Origin: JAJCYK01 sp965224285
GTDB lineage: Bacteria > Bacteroidota > Bacteroidia > Cytophagales > Cyclobacteriaceae
DNA length: 64,000 bases
Assembly: GCA_965224285.1 (NCBI GenBank)
Contig: OZ245043.1
Coordinates: forward strand, 3,844,001-3,908,000
Direction: 5' to 3'
In this document: positions 18,001 through 28,055 of the stretch, in pieces
How the letters are laid out: the number at the start of each line of letters is the position of its first letter
Numbering within the stretch: position 1 is the first letter of the stretch
The notes under the pieces: generated by a model
What the model was told of the DNA's origin: nothing
The model's database searches: none
What the model saw: the letters and a program-made list of their open reading frames with translations, nothing else
Translations under genes and position numbers: made by a program

Positions 18001-19791
18001 TCATTCTAGGTGGTCACTGTTTAATTTCTCTGAGGCTGGATCTTTATCTAAGCATTTCACATGGCGATCTGCTGCCGCTTTAGCCCAAATCCTGATACGT
18101 GGCCCAAAGCATTCCAGTAAGGCATCCACCCCGATAATAGTTCCCTTGGCTAACCGGCCTAGCACTGCCAGCGGCAAAGGGTTTCCTGCTGGTGAAACTA
18201 CATAACCATCAGGTTTGGTGACTATGCCGAAATCATCATGAGCCAATTGGATAAGTTCGTCCTGCAATAAATTCTTAACCAGAGGAGAACAAATGGAGTT
18301 AACTTCGGGAGAAGCTAGAATGGCACTAATCATCACATCGGCTGTTATGCAGCTTTCTTCCTCTCCGGTTTGTAAGATCCATCCCGCAGGAGACAATGAA
18401 ATGTTGGGATCTTTCACCCATTTTAGATTCATGACTCCGGCTACGATAAGAGAAAGTAATTGTTGTATACTTTCCACCGGTGGGCCAAAAGCATACCGTT
18501 TCATGCGTTCATCCAATTCGAGGATCTCTGCAAAAACTCTATCAGAACATTGATTAAATGAAAGTTGGCGGTAGATAGATGGCTGGCAATGTCTCCAAAC
18601 CTGGCCGATGCAGTAGTCAAGACTGATTTTTCCACTTCCCCGGGCCATGTCCACGAATTGTTTCATGGATTCATCCGGAGGTTGGGACTGCGGTACGATG
18701 AGTTGATGGGTGAAACTTTCATCTGTTAGCCAGCAGCTGGTGACATTTATTATTTCTCTTGGTTGCAAGGTGATGTTTCCAGGCTCTAATATCCTATGGT
18801 AAATAGTGGCGGTGATATCGGCTATAGACTCAATCAGAAAGGCAGGACTATCAGCGGCTTTTTGCACTTGGGGATCTCCAATGGTTTGTTCAAAAACCTG
18901 GAGTTGTTTACTATCAGGCTGGTACAACTTATCAAGTTGGGCATTTAAAGGTTTGGGAGACATTGGTAAACCGTCTAATGAAAATGGTAAGAGCAAGTTT
19001 TCCAAACTACCATCAGCAACATACCGCAATGATGCGTTATCCTCACTGACAACCTTAAACTCGCCAAATTTTTCAGCTATGGCCCTCACCACATCAATCA
19101 TGGATAATCCAAATCCTTGAATGGCAATCTTTGAACTTGGATTGATTAAGTTTCCCTCTAAAAATTGTTCAACAGGATAGGGTGACGAAAATAACAAGGG
19201 GGTTGAGTATTTACCAGCATGGTCTTTCCACTCCAGCATTTCCTTCGTTGGGTATGTAGGTTGGTGCCCAATGGTCAACAGCACTTCATTAGCATAATGA
19301 GTTTTACCGTCCTTGGTTGAGATTTGAAAGTCCCCAGCACTGTTTAATGAAAGTTTCTCTACTTCTGCCAAAATTATCCTCGCCGTACCAGACTGCTGGA
19401 GGGATGTAGCCAGGGATTCGAATCGCTGCTGCAGATAATTGCCCACCAGGGAGCGGGGTGGATAATAGTCAGGTACGTCTGGGGGTATTTCAGTGGAATC
19501 CCGGTTTGACCACTCGTGGAACGATGGGAATCCTGGGATTGACAGTCCTGGTAAGTCGATGTCAGGTCGCGCATCTATTTTTAAGATCCTTTCACTGATG
19601 TTTATCCAATTGCTTTCAGCTTGATTAATATCATATACCGGGCCATTGCCTGGGCAGGAAGAAGATTCAAAGAGATGGATTTCAATTGACCTGATTTCGT
19701 CTCTTGACGCTAATTCTACTACCAGGTTTTCCAGGGCATAACTCCCTCTGGGCCCTAATCCGATAATTGCCAAAACTCGTTTTCGTTCCAT
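18001..19791 (-). CDS. FAD/NAD(P)-binding protein (NAD_binding_9 type)
   Basis: The 596-residue protein begins with a dinucleotide-binding motif, LAIIGLGPRGSYALENL. The next segment is LFESSSCPGNGPVYDINQ, as in the FAD/NAD(P)-binding (PF13454-like) family. A second Rossmann-like segment, KIAIQGFGLSMIDVV (about 206-220), resembles the NAD(P) site of flavin monooxygenase-type enzymes. Family members occur in siderophore or amino-acid hydroxylation and in unknown contexts. No biosynthetic neighbours are present here, so the role cannot be narrowed. It is a single gene, convergent with nothing on the right side. Confidence 0.75.
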   Translation of the reverse strand: MERKRVLAIIGLGPRGSYALENLVVELASRDEIRSIEIHLFESSSCPGNGPVYDINQAESNWINISERILKIDARPDIDLPGLSIPGFPSFHEWSNRDSTEIPPDVPDYYPPRSLVGNYLQQRFESLATSLQQSGTARIILAEVEKLSLNSAGDFQISTKDGKTHYANEVLLTIGHQPTYPTKEMLEWKDHAGKYSTPLLFSSPYPVEQFLEGNLINPSSKIAIQGFGLSMIDVVRAIAEKFGEFKVVSEDNASLRYVADGSLENLLLPFSLDGLPMSPKPLNAQLDKLYQPDSKQLQVFEQTIGDPQVQKAADSPAFLIESIADITATIYHRILEPGNITLQPREIINVTSCWLTDESFTHQLIVPQSQPPDESMKQFVDMARGSGKISLDYCIGQVWRHCQPSIYRQLSFNQCSDRVFAEILELDERMKRYAFGPPVESIQQLLSLIVAGVMNLKWVKDPNISLSPAGWILQTGEEESCITADVMISAILASPEVNSICSPLVKNLLQDELIQLAHDDFGIVTKPDGYVVSPAGNPLPLAVLGRLAKGTIIGVDALLECFGPRIRIWAKAAADRHVKCLDKDPASEKLNSDHLE

Positions 19792-19904
19792 TGATTAATC
19801 ATCATCCCTCTTGGCGTAAAAGATAAATTATCCGAATCATTATTACCTGGATCATGGCAATTATTTGCAAACATGTATGCTGCTTAGGCAAAGAGAGTTC
19901 TATT

Positions 19905-20423
19905 TCACTGCCTCACCCATCTTGATTTTATATATGTCTGGTATTCACCGCCGGGTGCGGCTACTTCGAAAAGCTCATCGAAGGTATCCTCCTTGATCAA
20001 GGTAATGGTGAGGCGTGCTTTCCATCCCGGGGAGAGATTTTCAATGGCGTTAGATATGAATACCAATTTCTTTAGGTCATCGCTGAAATGGTCAAGGGAG
20101 TAGCGTATAACGAAGCCCTCGCTGTTAAATTCCCTCAGCATAACTCTTTGTTGTAGACTGTCATAACTAAATACTCCCCAATCGTAGTGATTATTACCAG
20201 CTTGATTAGCAGAGTCTGGTGTGAAATAAGCCGTATTAGCAACCTGCATAAACTTGCCTTCAACCAGCAGTTGGTAATCACGATCTGCTTTTCCTATACC
20301 GATACAGGCCTCTGGTAAACTATTCCAATGACCAGTAAAATAGGCAGTTAAGTAATCAAAGGTAACTTCCTGAGCCGCAATCGGACCATTGAAAAGATAC
20401 AACAGTGTTATTAGGATTCTCAT
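19905..20423 (-). CDS. Exported protein of unknown function, lipocalin-like
   Basis: The start at 20423 gives a clean signal peptide (MRILITLLYLFNGPIAAQ). A longer frame to 20504 would overlap the regulator gene upstream. The mature part of about 155 residues opens with YLTAYFTGHWN and proceeds through alternating strands such as HYDWGVFSYDSLQQRVMLREF and GEYQTYIKSRWV. This pattern suits a small lipocalin-like or DUF1579-like beta-barrel, but I do not recognise a precise family. It follows the AraC-type regulator on the same strand with a 61-base gap and may be part of its operon. Confidence 0.6.
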   Translation of the reverse strand: MRILITLLYLFNGPIAAQEVTFDYLTAYFTGHWNSLPEACIGIGKADRDYQLLVEGKFMQVANTAYFTPDSANQAGNNHYDWGVFSYDSLQQRVMLREFNSEGFVIRYSLDHFSDDLKKLVFISNAIENLSPGWKARLTITLIKEDTFDELFEVAAPGGEYQTYIKSRWVRQ

Positions 20424-20484
20424 TGAGTATGGGAACAAGATAAATAACCGGCTAAAACTATAATTGTAAAAAAAAGACAGGCAG

Positions 20485-21288
20485 TTAAATTTTTGCAAAA
20501 CCAATATCTTTCATTTTGTGTAGTTGTTTAGGATTAAAGCCTGAAAATTCACGGAAATCCTTAATAAAATGAGCTTGATCAAAATAACCACATTCATACC
20601 CTAACTGGGATAAGCTTTTGTCACGATATGTTTCCATTTGGTTACAGATAGTAAGAAATCGACATACTCGGGAGAAGACCTTCGGAGTAGTGCCTACTAG
20701 AGCTAAAAACTTTCTTTCTAATTGTTTAGTAGTACAACCAGATGCTTGGCATATCTGAGTAATAGATGATTTCCCTCCGCTTTGTCGTATCAACTTAATG
20801 GCATGCTCCAGTTGGGGTTCGTTTTTTCTATGTTCATTTAAACGCTGTATAAGAAACTCCTGTATTCGTTGAGATTTTGATTCGGTGGTTAGTGCATTGC
20901 CAAATGAATTGATTAATTGTTTAAAATATTCAGGCCAAATTACCTTACTGCTGCAAATAGTATCTATTAAATTTTTACTTGGATACCGGAAAAATTGATA
21001 GCCTCCCCAGGGATAAAAACGCACAGAAATAAAGCCCGTAAACCCATTGGATTTCAGATCTATGGCTTTTCTCATCTGTGATACTATAAAACTTTGGGGC
21101 TGAATTTCAGGTGATTGATCGATGAAGGTGGTGATCCAGGGATCACCATAATGGTTGACAAACTCTAAAATCCCGTCGGGTAACACTCGGGTGATATGTG
21201 ACTCATCGTGATTTTCTGATTCCATGGTCCATATGAGGTTAACATATGGAGCGAGAATTGGATGGATGGGCAGTTCCTTATAGATCAT
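20485..21288 (-). CDS. AraC-family transcriptional regulator
   Basis: The 267-residue protein has an N-terminal sensor region typical of the DUF6597-type AraC proteins (MIYKELPIHPILAPYVNLIW, RVLPDGILEFVNHYGDP). The C-terminal double helix-turn-helix spans about 165-258, with SSITQICQASGCTTKQLERK as the first and LSQLGYECGYFDQAHFIKDF as the second. The latter carries the AraC signature ending GFNPKQL. It should bind DNA as a sensor-dependent activator. The VOC gene (21303-21701) lies 14 bases upstream on the same strand, so the two are probably co-transcribed. Confidence 0.88.
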   Translation of the reverse strand: MIYKELPIHPILAPYVNLIWTMESENHDESHITRVLPDGILEFVNHYGDPWITTFIDQSPEIQPQSFIVSQMRKAIDLKSNGFTGFISVRFYPWGGYQFFRYPSKNLIDTICSSKVIWPEYFKQLINSFGNALTTESKSQRIQEFLIQRLNEHRKNEPQLEHAIKLIRQSGGKSSITQICQASGCTTKQLERKFLALVGTTPKVFSRVCRFLTICNQMETYRDKSLSQLGYECGYFDQAHFIKDFREFSGFNPKQLHKMKDIGFAKI

Positions 21289-21302
21289 GCCTTAATATGT
21301 TG

Positions 21303-21701
21303 CTATCCATCAATAGATGTTATATGGTCATGAGGCCGCTTAAACTCCCCACAATGCCAAAGTACTCCGGAGGGGTCGTGTAAGAAAACTTCTCTACCCC
21401 AATCTTCTTTTTTTACCTTTGAAAGCCGCACTTTAGTGAATTTTGAAGTAAGGTTCATCTTCAGCAAGGTGGTATGCCATTTATCCAGGTCAACTACTTC
21501 CAGAAAAACCATGGAATTATCCACCCAGTCTTTTACATAGTAATCCTGTAAATAAAATCCCAGGCCCTCATCAATCATAAAGTAGCTTATTTTAGGATCC
21601 AGCACCTTTTCTACAAAACCGAGTTGTATATAAAATGCCCTGGATTCTTGAAAGTCCTTGGCACCGATAAAAGTTCGAATTGATAACGCCTTGAGTTTCA
21701 T
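21303..21701 (-). CDS. VOC-superfamily (glyoxalase-like) protein
   Basis: The 132-residue protein has the two beta-alpha-beta-beta-beta modules of the vicinal oxygen chelate fold: FIGAKDFQESRAFYIQLGF opens the first and LEVVDLDKWHTTLLK the second. It ends with EVFLHDPSGVLWHCGEF, the usual final strand with a metal-ligand position. Proteins of this size include glyoxalases and bleomycin-resistance-type binding proteins. It may have enzymatic activity or simply bind a ligand. It pairs with the AraC regulator downstream. Confidence 0.8.
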   Translation of the reverse strand: MKLKALSIRTFIGAKDFQESRAFYIQLGFVEKVLDPKISYFMIDEGLGFYLQDYYVKDWVDNSMVFLEVVDLDKWHTTLLKMNLTSKFTKVRLSKVKKEDWGREVFLHDPSGVLWHCGEFKRPHDHITSIDG

Positions 21702-21784
21702 TACATCAATATATGTTGAATATGTTTAGAGATCCAAATAAGAACGCTTTACCATTTTTTACTATCCGCCTATTCTTCTAAATT

Positions 21785-23728
21785 ATGGAAAATATGCCCT
21801 CTCAGCGACGACTTGCAGCCATAATGTTTACTGATATGGTGGGATACACCCGCCTGATGCAGAGGGACGAATATCTTGCCAAATCCCTAAGGGATCGGCA
21901 CCGGGCAGTTCTACAAAAGGAGATTCCTGATCATGCCGGTGAAATCCTGCAATTTTATGGCGATGGCACTCTTAGCATATTTCCCAGTTCCATACAAGCG
22001 GTGAAATGCGCATTAAAAATACAAAGCCAACTACAACAGGAACCAAAGATACCTTTGAGGATAGGTTTGCATGCCGGTGATATTGTGTATGATGAAGAGG
22101 GAGTGTACGGGGATGGAGTGAATATAGCCTCCCGCATCGAGTCTTTAGCTCATCCGGGGTCGGTGCTGTTTTCCAGCAAGGTAATGGATGATGTCAAAAA
22201 TCAAAAAGACCTCGACGCTAAAAACCTGGGGGAGTTTTTACTAAAGAATGTGGATGCACCGGTTAAGGTATATGCTCTGGCTAATAGTCCTCTGGTGGTA
22301 CCGAAGGTAGAGGGAATGAAGGGAAAAGGTGAGCGGATTAAAAAAAGTTTGGCAGTCCTGCCTTTTGTCAACATGAGTATCGACCCGGAAAACGAGTATT
22401 TCTCTGATGGCATAACCGAGGAGATTTTGAATGCCTTGGCCCGGGTAAAAGAGTTAAAAGTAACCGCTCGAACCTCCTCATTTGCCTTTAAGGGCAAAAT
22501 ACTGGACGTTCGGGAGGTCGCTAATCAATTAAATGTTGACCATATCCTGGAAGGAAGTGTGCGGAAATCAGGAAATCGGGTAAGGATTACGGCCCAGCTG
22601 ATTACCGCCCATGATGGCTTTCATATGTGGTCTGAAAACTTTGATCGCGAACTGGAGGATATTTTTACTGTTCAGGACGAGATAGCGGCAAAAATAGCTG
22701 AGGCACTTACAGAGAGATTATTCGATAGACCAAAAAGAACCCCTAAAGGCAACTCCACCACTGACAACCTGGAAGCGTATAACTTGTACTTGAAGGGGAA
22801 TTTTTACTGGAAAAAATGGTCACCCGAGGGGGTGAGAAAATCCATAGGCTTTTTTGAAGAAGCCATGAAACTGGACCCCGACTTCAGTCTACCCCACAGC
22901 GGATTGGCCTCTGCTTATGTTTTTATGGGGATTACCGGCAACATGAAAGGAGAAGCCTTCATCAAAGCCAAAAAGGCTGCTGAAAAGGCCATTGCCCTGG
23001 ATGGACAACATGATGGGGCTAATCTGGCCATGGGCATGATCAAATTTATGTATGAACGCAAACCGAAGGAGGCCAGAAAGTATTTCAACCGGGCCTTAAA
23101 ACTTAATCCTGGTAGCGCCGAAGGACATCATTATTATGCCTTGTTTCTAAGCTATATCGGCGAAATCGACCAGGCTCTGGATGAGATTGAGGTTGCCCAT
23201 CAACTTGATCCTCTTTCGGTAATCATCCTTGGAAGTTCCGCTGAGATCCACTTTTTTGCCGGGTTTAACCAAGAGGCAATAAAACGATATCATCAAGCTC
23301 TTGAACTTGAGCCAAACTATCGTTCTGCCTGGGAGAGTATTGGATGGGTATATGCCCAGGAAAACAAATATCGGCAAGCCTTGAAGGCTTTCAAGAGATA
23401 TCAAAAAATGACCGGTTCTAAGCATAAAGGTCTGACGGGAATGGCCTACACCCTGGGTAGACTGGGGAGGATTGACGAGGTTCAAGAATGTATCCGATTA
23501 CTGGAGGAGCGTAAATTAATGGACCATGATATTATCCTTGATATGGATTTTGCTATGGTATACGCTGGATTGCGTAACTGGGATAAAGTTTATCAACATG
23601 TCAAGGCGGCGCTGGAAGCTAATATGGGAGCGTTGTTTCTCAATGTTCATCCCATGTGGGAAGAAATGCGGCAAATGTCACGATTTCGAGATCTTTTAAA
23701 CAAACATGGATTGCCGGTGTCAAAGTAA
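21785..23728 (+). CDS. Soluble class III cyclase with TolB-like domain and TPRs
   Basis: The 647-residue paralogue of the protein at 528-2633 has the same order of domains but no transmembrane helix between cyclase and TolB-like regions. The metal aspartates are in MFTDMVGYT (D17) and FYGDGT (D60), followed by YGDGVNIASRIESL. The TolB/FlgO-like domain starts KKSLAVLPFVNM (about 187) and contains YFSDGITEEILNALA. TPR-like repeats with FFEEAMKLDPDFS and AIKRYHQALELEPNYRSAWESIG fill the C-terminus. It probably makes a cyclic nucleotide in the cytoplasm under control of a protein bound to the TPRs. It is divergent from the VOC gene, so their promoters share an 83-base gap. Confidence 0.85.
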   Translation: MENMPSQRRLAAIMFTDMVGYTRLMQRDEYLAKSLRDRHRAVLQKEIPDHAGEILQFYGDGTLSIFPSSIQAVKCALKIQSQLQQEPKIPLRIGLHAGDIVYDEEGVYGDGVNIASRIESLAHPGSVLFSSKVMDDVKNQKDLDAKNLGEFLLKNVDAPVKVYALANSPLVVPKVEGMKGKGERIKKSLAVLPFVNMSIDPENEYFSDGITEEILNALARVKELKVTARTSSFAFKGKILDVREVANQLNVDHILEGSVRKSGNRVRITAQLITAHDGFHMWSENFDRELEDIFTVQDEIAAKIAEALTERLFDRPKRTPKGNSTTDNLEAYNLYLKGNFYWKKWSPEGVRKSIGFFEEAMKLDPDFSLPHSGLASAYVFMGITGNMKGEAFIKAKKAAEKAIALDGQHDGANLAMGMIKFMYERKPKEARKYFNRALKLNPGSAEGHHYYALFLSYIGEIDQALDEIEVAHQLDPLSVIILGSSAEIHFFAGFNQEAIKRYHQALELEPNYRSAWESIGWVYAQENKYRQALKAFKRYQKMTGSKHKGLTGMAYTLGRLGRIDEVQECIRLLEERKLMDHDIILDMDFAMVYAGLRNWDKVYQHVKAALEANMGALFLNVHPMWEEMRQMSRFRDLLNKHGLPVSK

Positions 23729-23744
23729 TTTATACTCTAAATAG

Positions 23745-25130
23745 ATGAAAGTAATAAGCTTAATCTGGGTACTGTTCATTTTACCAACAGTAGTATCACT
23801 AAAGGCGCAGCAATTGCAGGTCAGCCAAAATGGTCGGTTTCTGGTATCAGGGCCAGATGAGCCGTTTTTCTGGTTAGCCGACACTGCCTGGGAGCTTTTT
23901 CACCGGTGTTCTCTGGATGACATACGTTTCTATCTTACCAAAAGAAAGCAACAGGGTTTTAATGTTATTCAGGCAGTGGCATTGGCAGAACTTGATGGAC
24001 TAAATACCCCAAATGTGTATGGTGCGGTACCGTTAACGGACAATGATCCCAAACGGCCTAATGAAGAGTACTTTGATTATGTGGAAGAGGTAGTGGATCT
24101 GGCTGATAGCATGGGGATGTATATAGCTTTGTTACCAACCTGGGGAGATAAGCTTTTTCGAAATACCTGGGGCCTGGGGCCTGAAATCTTTAACCCTGAA
24201 AATGCCCGATTCTTCGGGGAATGGATGGGCAGTCGTTTTGGCGCCAAGGACAATATAATATGGGTATTAGGTGGTGACCGGAATCCCAGAGACAATCATA
24301 ATGATGTAGAAGTATGGCGAAGTATGGCCCAAGGCATCATCAAAGGCGCGGGTACCGAAAATATCTTAATGACCTTTCACCCACAACCTCATCAACCCGG
24401 AGGTTCCTCAACCTGGTTCCATCATGAGAAATGGCTGGATTTCAATATGCACCAAACCGGCCACTGCCCCAACCAGGGTACTTATCGGAAAATATTATAT
24501 GATTATTAGTTGGAGCCGGTCAAACCGGTAGTGGATGGAGAGCCATTATATGAAGATCACCCCAATTGTTTTAACTCCAAGGAGCTGGGCTATAGTACAG
24601 CCTCGGATATCCGCAGGATCATGTATTGGAACGTATTTGCTGGAGCTTTCGGACAAACCTATGGCTGCCATAATGTCTGGCAAATGTATTCTAGCCAGTA
24701 TGAGGGGGTGAACGGACCGTTACGGCCCTGGAAGCAAGCGCTGGATCTTCCTATGGCGAATCAGGTGAAACACCTAAAGAATCTTATGTTGTCCAGACCG
24801 TTTTTAACCAGGATACCGGATAGCTCGTTGGTTGATAACACCGGAAACCATGAATTAGATTACGTTACTGCTACCAGGGATAGCCAAGGTAGTTACGCTA
24901 TGATTTACTTCCCCACCGGCCAATCCACCAAGGTAGATATTGGGGTGTTGAGAGGGAGTGAATTTCGGACTTGGTGGTATGACCCCCGGACAGGGGCGGC
25001 TTTTAAGGGGCTTGATATCAGAAAACCCCGTTATGAGGCAATACCTCCTTCAAAGGGCAAAGGAAATGACTGGGTTTTAATTATTGACTCCGTCAATGGT
25101 CATTCCGGAAGACCTGGGTCGGGCAACTAA
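23745..25130 (+). pseudogene. DUF4038/GH140-like glycosidase interrupted by an in-frame TAG
   Basis: One continuous frame encodes a secreted DUF4038-type glycosidase but contains a TAG stop at 24507-24509 (codon 255). The first part has a signal peptide (ending SLKAQ), FLVSGPDEPFFWLADTAWE, and the motif GGDRNP with the likely acid Asp (D178). After the stop come GEPLYED with the likely second catalytic Glu (E270) and RRIMYWNVFAGAFGQTYGC, and a C-terminal sandwich domain. The two catalytic residues are split by the stop. The flanking residues read YDY then LEPVKP, as in intact relatives, so a Ser or Gln codon probably mutated. Apiosidase-like activity (GH140) is the nearest family idea. Confidence 0.75.
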
Positions 25131-25192
25131 TGAGGTGGTAGTGGAATTATACCATTCAAAATCCAGTAGGATTATTTTTTAATTCAAAAAGC

Positions 25193-27037
25193 CTAATCAT
25201 TACTTATAGGTGTGAACTGCACTATCCCGGACGCAGGGACGTCAAAACTATAAACTCCTGGGTTTAAGGTAAGTTGCTGCCGATCAGTTTGCTGCCCCAT
25301 CACATTAAAGATCTGATAATCAAATTCCTTTGCAGTACCTGCAACCTTTAATACGATCCCATCAGAAAACTTTGCATTGACAATATCCAGAGATTTTCCT
25401 GTGGTATTCTGGAAGTGAACCGTTCTATCCTCGTAAAGTACAGTGATTCTCTTTTCCGCAGAGGTACTTTCCAACATAGGGTAGTTAAGCAGGGGGCTGT
25501 AGGCCTTAAAAACTCCATCTAAAAGTACTTCCCGGTTTTCCAGCCAATAATTGGAGTAGAATTTGATCATTTTTACATGATCCTCAGGAATATCCTCCAA
25601 CCTTACGGAGATTTGCGGTACTGAAAATAAGACATTGAGGAATTGTAAAGCTGCTTTTTCAACAGGCTCCTGATAATGCCACATCAACATATCGGAGTGC
25701 ACAGCTGTTTTCCCGCTCAACATTTTCAAATCAGTGGTTTCCACCCTATTCAATATGGCCACATTAGGGCAGTCTGTGGCTCTAAGCATATTGCCATACT
25801 TTCGCATCAGGGGTCCGGCATAAGGCTGACGGAATTCGATCATGATTTCGGGTTTCACTTTTCTCAGGGCCAGCATCAAATCAGACATCAGGCGGTCGGT
25901 GGCTAGGTTTACCGAAGCATAATCCCGGCCGTCCTCAGCGGTTAGCGAAGTGTTTTCCTGCGCCCTAAATCTACCAATAAAATCAAGCTTAAATCCATCG
26001 AGGTTCCATTCCTCTACTGCAATTATATAGGTATTAATGATGAATGCTCTGGATTCTGGATATCTTGGGTCCAACACATAAGCACCTTGGCCTTCCCAGT
26101 AATCCAGAAATTTGCCTTCTAATTGGTGAAAGGCTTCCGATTTTTCCCCTACAAACGGCACCGCATACCACAGTACGAATTTCATCCCCAGCTCATGCAC
26201 TTTTTCCACCAAGTTACCTATGTCCTTTAGGCGTTGAGGTTGCCAATCGCCTGTATAGGCATATCCTCGGCTATTATCCAGAGTTTGCCAGCCATCATCA
26301 ACGATTACAGTCTCATACCCCATACCATTGGCTAGTTTACATTCTTCAAAAATGGCTTCACTGGTTAAATTTTGGTGGTAGCTGTACCAAGTGGAGTAGA
26401 CCGGCAATTTAGCGGCCTCCAGTACCTCTGAAGGTTGGTACATAGGATGAGACTGCCACCATTGACTAACTTCCCTCAATGCCTGTGAAAAGTGAACAGG
26501 CCTGGTGTCCAGTCTTAGTTGTATATTATATTCGCTTATTTCAGCATGAGGTTCTGTAAACAATTTGATTTGGTTATATATCATGCCATTCTCTTCCCTT
26601 ACCGCGGTACTCAATTCTACAGTATTTAAGGCATCGGAAACGGCAAACGTCTGTTGATTGGTATCGTCATAACCTAAGAGACAGATTACCGGGGCTTCTC
26701 TGGCCAACATTGAAGTGACTTTTGCCGGACCCCAATCAGGGGTGATGGTTTTATCCAAGAAGGCACCACTACTCCAGTAGCCAGCTATATTATTTGATGG
26801 CAAAGACCAGGTTATAGTAATTGGCAATGGTGAAAAAACGCCTTCACTGATCAGCTGTAAATTGGCCACCTGCAAATTATCTGATAAATGGTCGGGTTCG
26901 ATTACCAGCGAATAATTATTAGGAGTATAGCGGACTTCCATGATCATTCCCGCAAGCTTGAATGATTCTGTTTTCTGCTGTCCATAGGACCATAGCGTGA
27001 TAGTCATCAAGTTGAAAAGGAGGAAAATCTTGGTCAT
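25193..27037 (-). CDS. Secreted alpha-galactosidase-like glycoside hydrolase (GH36/clan D)
   Basis: The 614-residue protein has a signal peptide ending TLWSYGQQ. An N-terminal sandwich precedes a TIM barrel with YETVIVDDGWQTLD and GMKFVLWYAVPFVG. The nucleophile is in LDGFKLDFIG (D352), the GH36-type KxD motif, and a second carboxylate is likely the Asp in MLRATDCPN. The C-terminus ends with a small sandwich. It should release alpha-galactose or a similar sugar from glycans outside the cell. It is convergent with the broken DUF4038 enzyme, and the two may have been part of one plant or algal glycan pathway. Whether it truly prefers galactose is not shown by the sequence. Confidence 0.75.
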   Translation of the reverse strand: MTKIFLLFNLMTITLWSYGQQKTESFKLAGMIMEVRYTPNNYSLVIEPDHLSDNLQVANLQLISEGVFSPLPITITWSLPSNNIAGYWSSGAFLDKTITPDWGPAKVTSMLAREAPVICLLGYDDTNQQTFAVSDALNTVELSTAVREENGMIYNQIKLFTEPHAEISEYNIQLRLDTRPVHFSQALREVSQWWQSHPMYQPSEVLEAAKLPVYSTWYSYHQNLTSEAIFEECKLANGMGYETVIVDDGWQTLDNSRGYAYTGDWQPQRLKDIGNLVEKVHELGMKFVLWYAVPFVGEKSEAFHQLEGKFLDYWEGQGAYVLDPRYPESRAFIINTYIIAVEEWNLDGFKLDFIGRFRAQENTSLTAEDGRDYASVNLATDRLMSDLMLALRKVKPEIMIEFRQPYAGPLMRKYGNMLRATDCPNVAILNRVETTDLKMLSGKTAVHSDMLMWHYQEPVEKAALQFLNVLFSVPQISVRLEDIPEDHVKMIKFYSNYWLENREVLLDGVFKAYSPLLNYPMLESTSAEKRITVLYEDRTVHFQNTTGKSLDIVNAKFSDGIVLKVAGTAKEFDYQIFNVMGQQTDRQQLTLNPGVYSFDVPASGIVQFTPISND

Positions 27038-27414
27038 AATTTAAGGGATTTAACTATCGAAAAGCATACTGATAATTGGGTCAAAGGTATCATTCCTACA
27101 AGATAAAAATAAAACTTGGCCGGTACTCTGAGGGTAAGGCTTCCGTCATGAGCACCAGGCTTGGCTCAAACTACCGGATCGAACAACCAAGCAAAAATTA
27201 ACTTTTCAGGATGCTTCAGATGGTATCTATCGGCTGGTGGAACTCCGGGGCTGGGTCTTGCGCACCCCAGCTAAAGCCCGAATTGAATGAAAGTATATTA
27301 CTTGCATATAAATATTAGACACTTTGCCTCGCTTGGTGGAACAATAATAATTGAGTTTTTCAAATCTTTTAGTCCGTAGAATCAGTTTAACTACTTAGCG
27401 GATTTTCAGGTCAC
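27038..27414. other. Divergent intergenic stretch, possible gene remnant
   Basis: This 377-base gap between divergent genes must hold promoters in both directions. A 31-codon open stretch at 27198-27290 (LTFQDASDGIYRLVELRG, then a stop) looks protein-like but matches nothing I recognise. It may be the remnant of an older gene. No promoter boxes or strong hairpin stand out. Confidence 0.35.
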
Positions 27415-28053
27415 ATGAAAAGAGATCTAATTGTAGCAAAATACCTGGACTTTTTATCTGGGGCTGATAAGGCGCCTTTATGGGTGTATAAGTTCACTGA
27501 TGCCACCGATGTTTCCAAAGAACATTTCTATCAGTATTTTGAAGATATCGCAGGCTTAGAGCGAGCCCTATGGAACCAACAACTGGCTCTGACGCTACAA
27601 ACCTTGCAAGGTGATCCGGAATATCTTAACTATACTGCCCGTGAGAAACTCCTGGCTTTCTATTATACCTTATTTGAGGTGTTAAATGAAAACCAATACG
27701 TTCTACGCTTGGTACTCAACAGGTCAAAGCTACCTGGCATACTTCCTAGGTGCCTAAAAGATTTTAAAAAGCGGTTTTGTGACCAGGTGCAACACATAAT
27801 TCAGGAAGCTATAAATAGTGGTGAAATAGAATCCAGACCGCTAATTAGCGATTATTATATTCACCTAATTTGGGCCCAATGCCTGTTTCTATTGAGGATT
27901 TGGAAAAATGACCGAAGCCATAACCAGGCTACTACCGACGAGGCAGTTGAACGAGTGGTGAATTTGGTGATGGATCTACTGGCTCATAATTCCATTGATG
28001 CTATGGCAGGTTTTTCCAAATTTATCTATCGGAATAAAGAATCACTTTATTAA
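27415..28053 (+). CDS. TetR-like transcriptional regulator
   Basis: The 212-residue protein has a short N-terminal DNA-binding region ending VSKEHFYQYFEDIAGLERALW, which matches the TetR recognition helix and the following helix. The rest is an all-helical ligand domain (LLAFYYTLFEVLNENQYVLRLVL). It stops 2 bases before the ABC1 kinase gene, so the two form a pair. In Bacteroidota this pairing of a TetR-like protein with an AarF/UbiB kinase is common. No ligand can be proposed. The helix-turn-helix is less canonical than in classical TetR proteins. Confidence 0.7.
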   Translation: MKRDLIVAKYLDFLSGADKAPLWVYKFTDATDVSKEHFYQYFEDIAGLERALWNQQLALTLQTLQGDPEYLNYTAREKLLAFYYTLFEVLNENQYVLRLVLNRSKLPGILPRCLKDFKKRFCDQVQHIIQEAINSGEIESRPLISDYYIHLIWAQCLFLLRIWKNDRSHNQATTDEAVERVVNLVMDLLAHNSIDAMAGFSKFIYRNKESLY

Positions 28054-28055
28054 AT

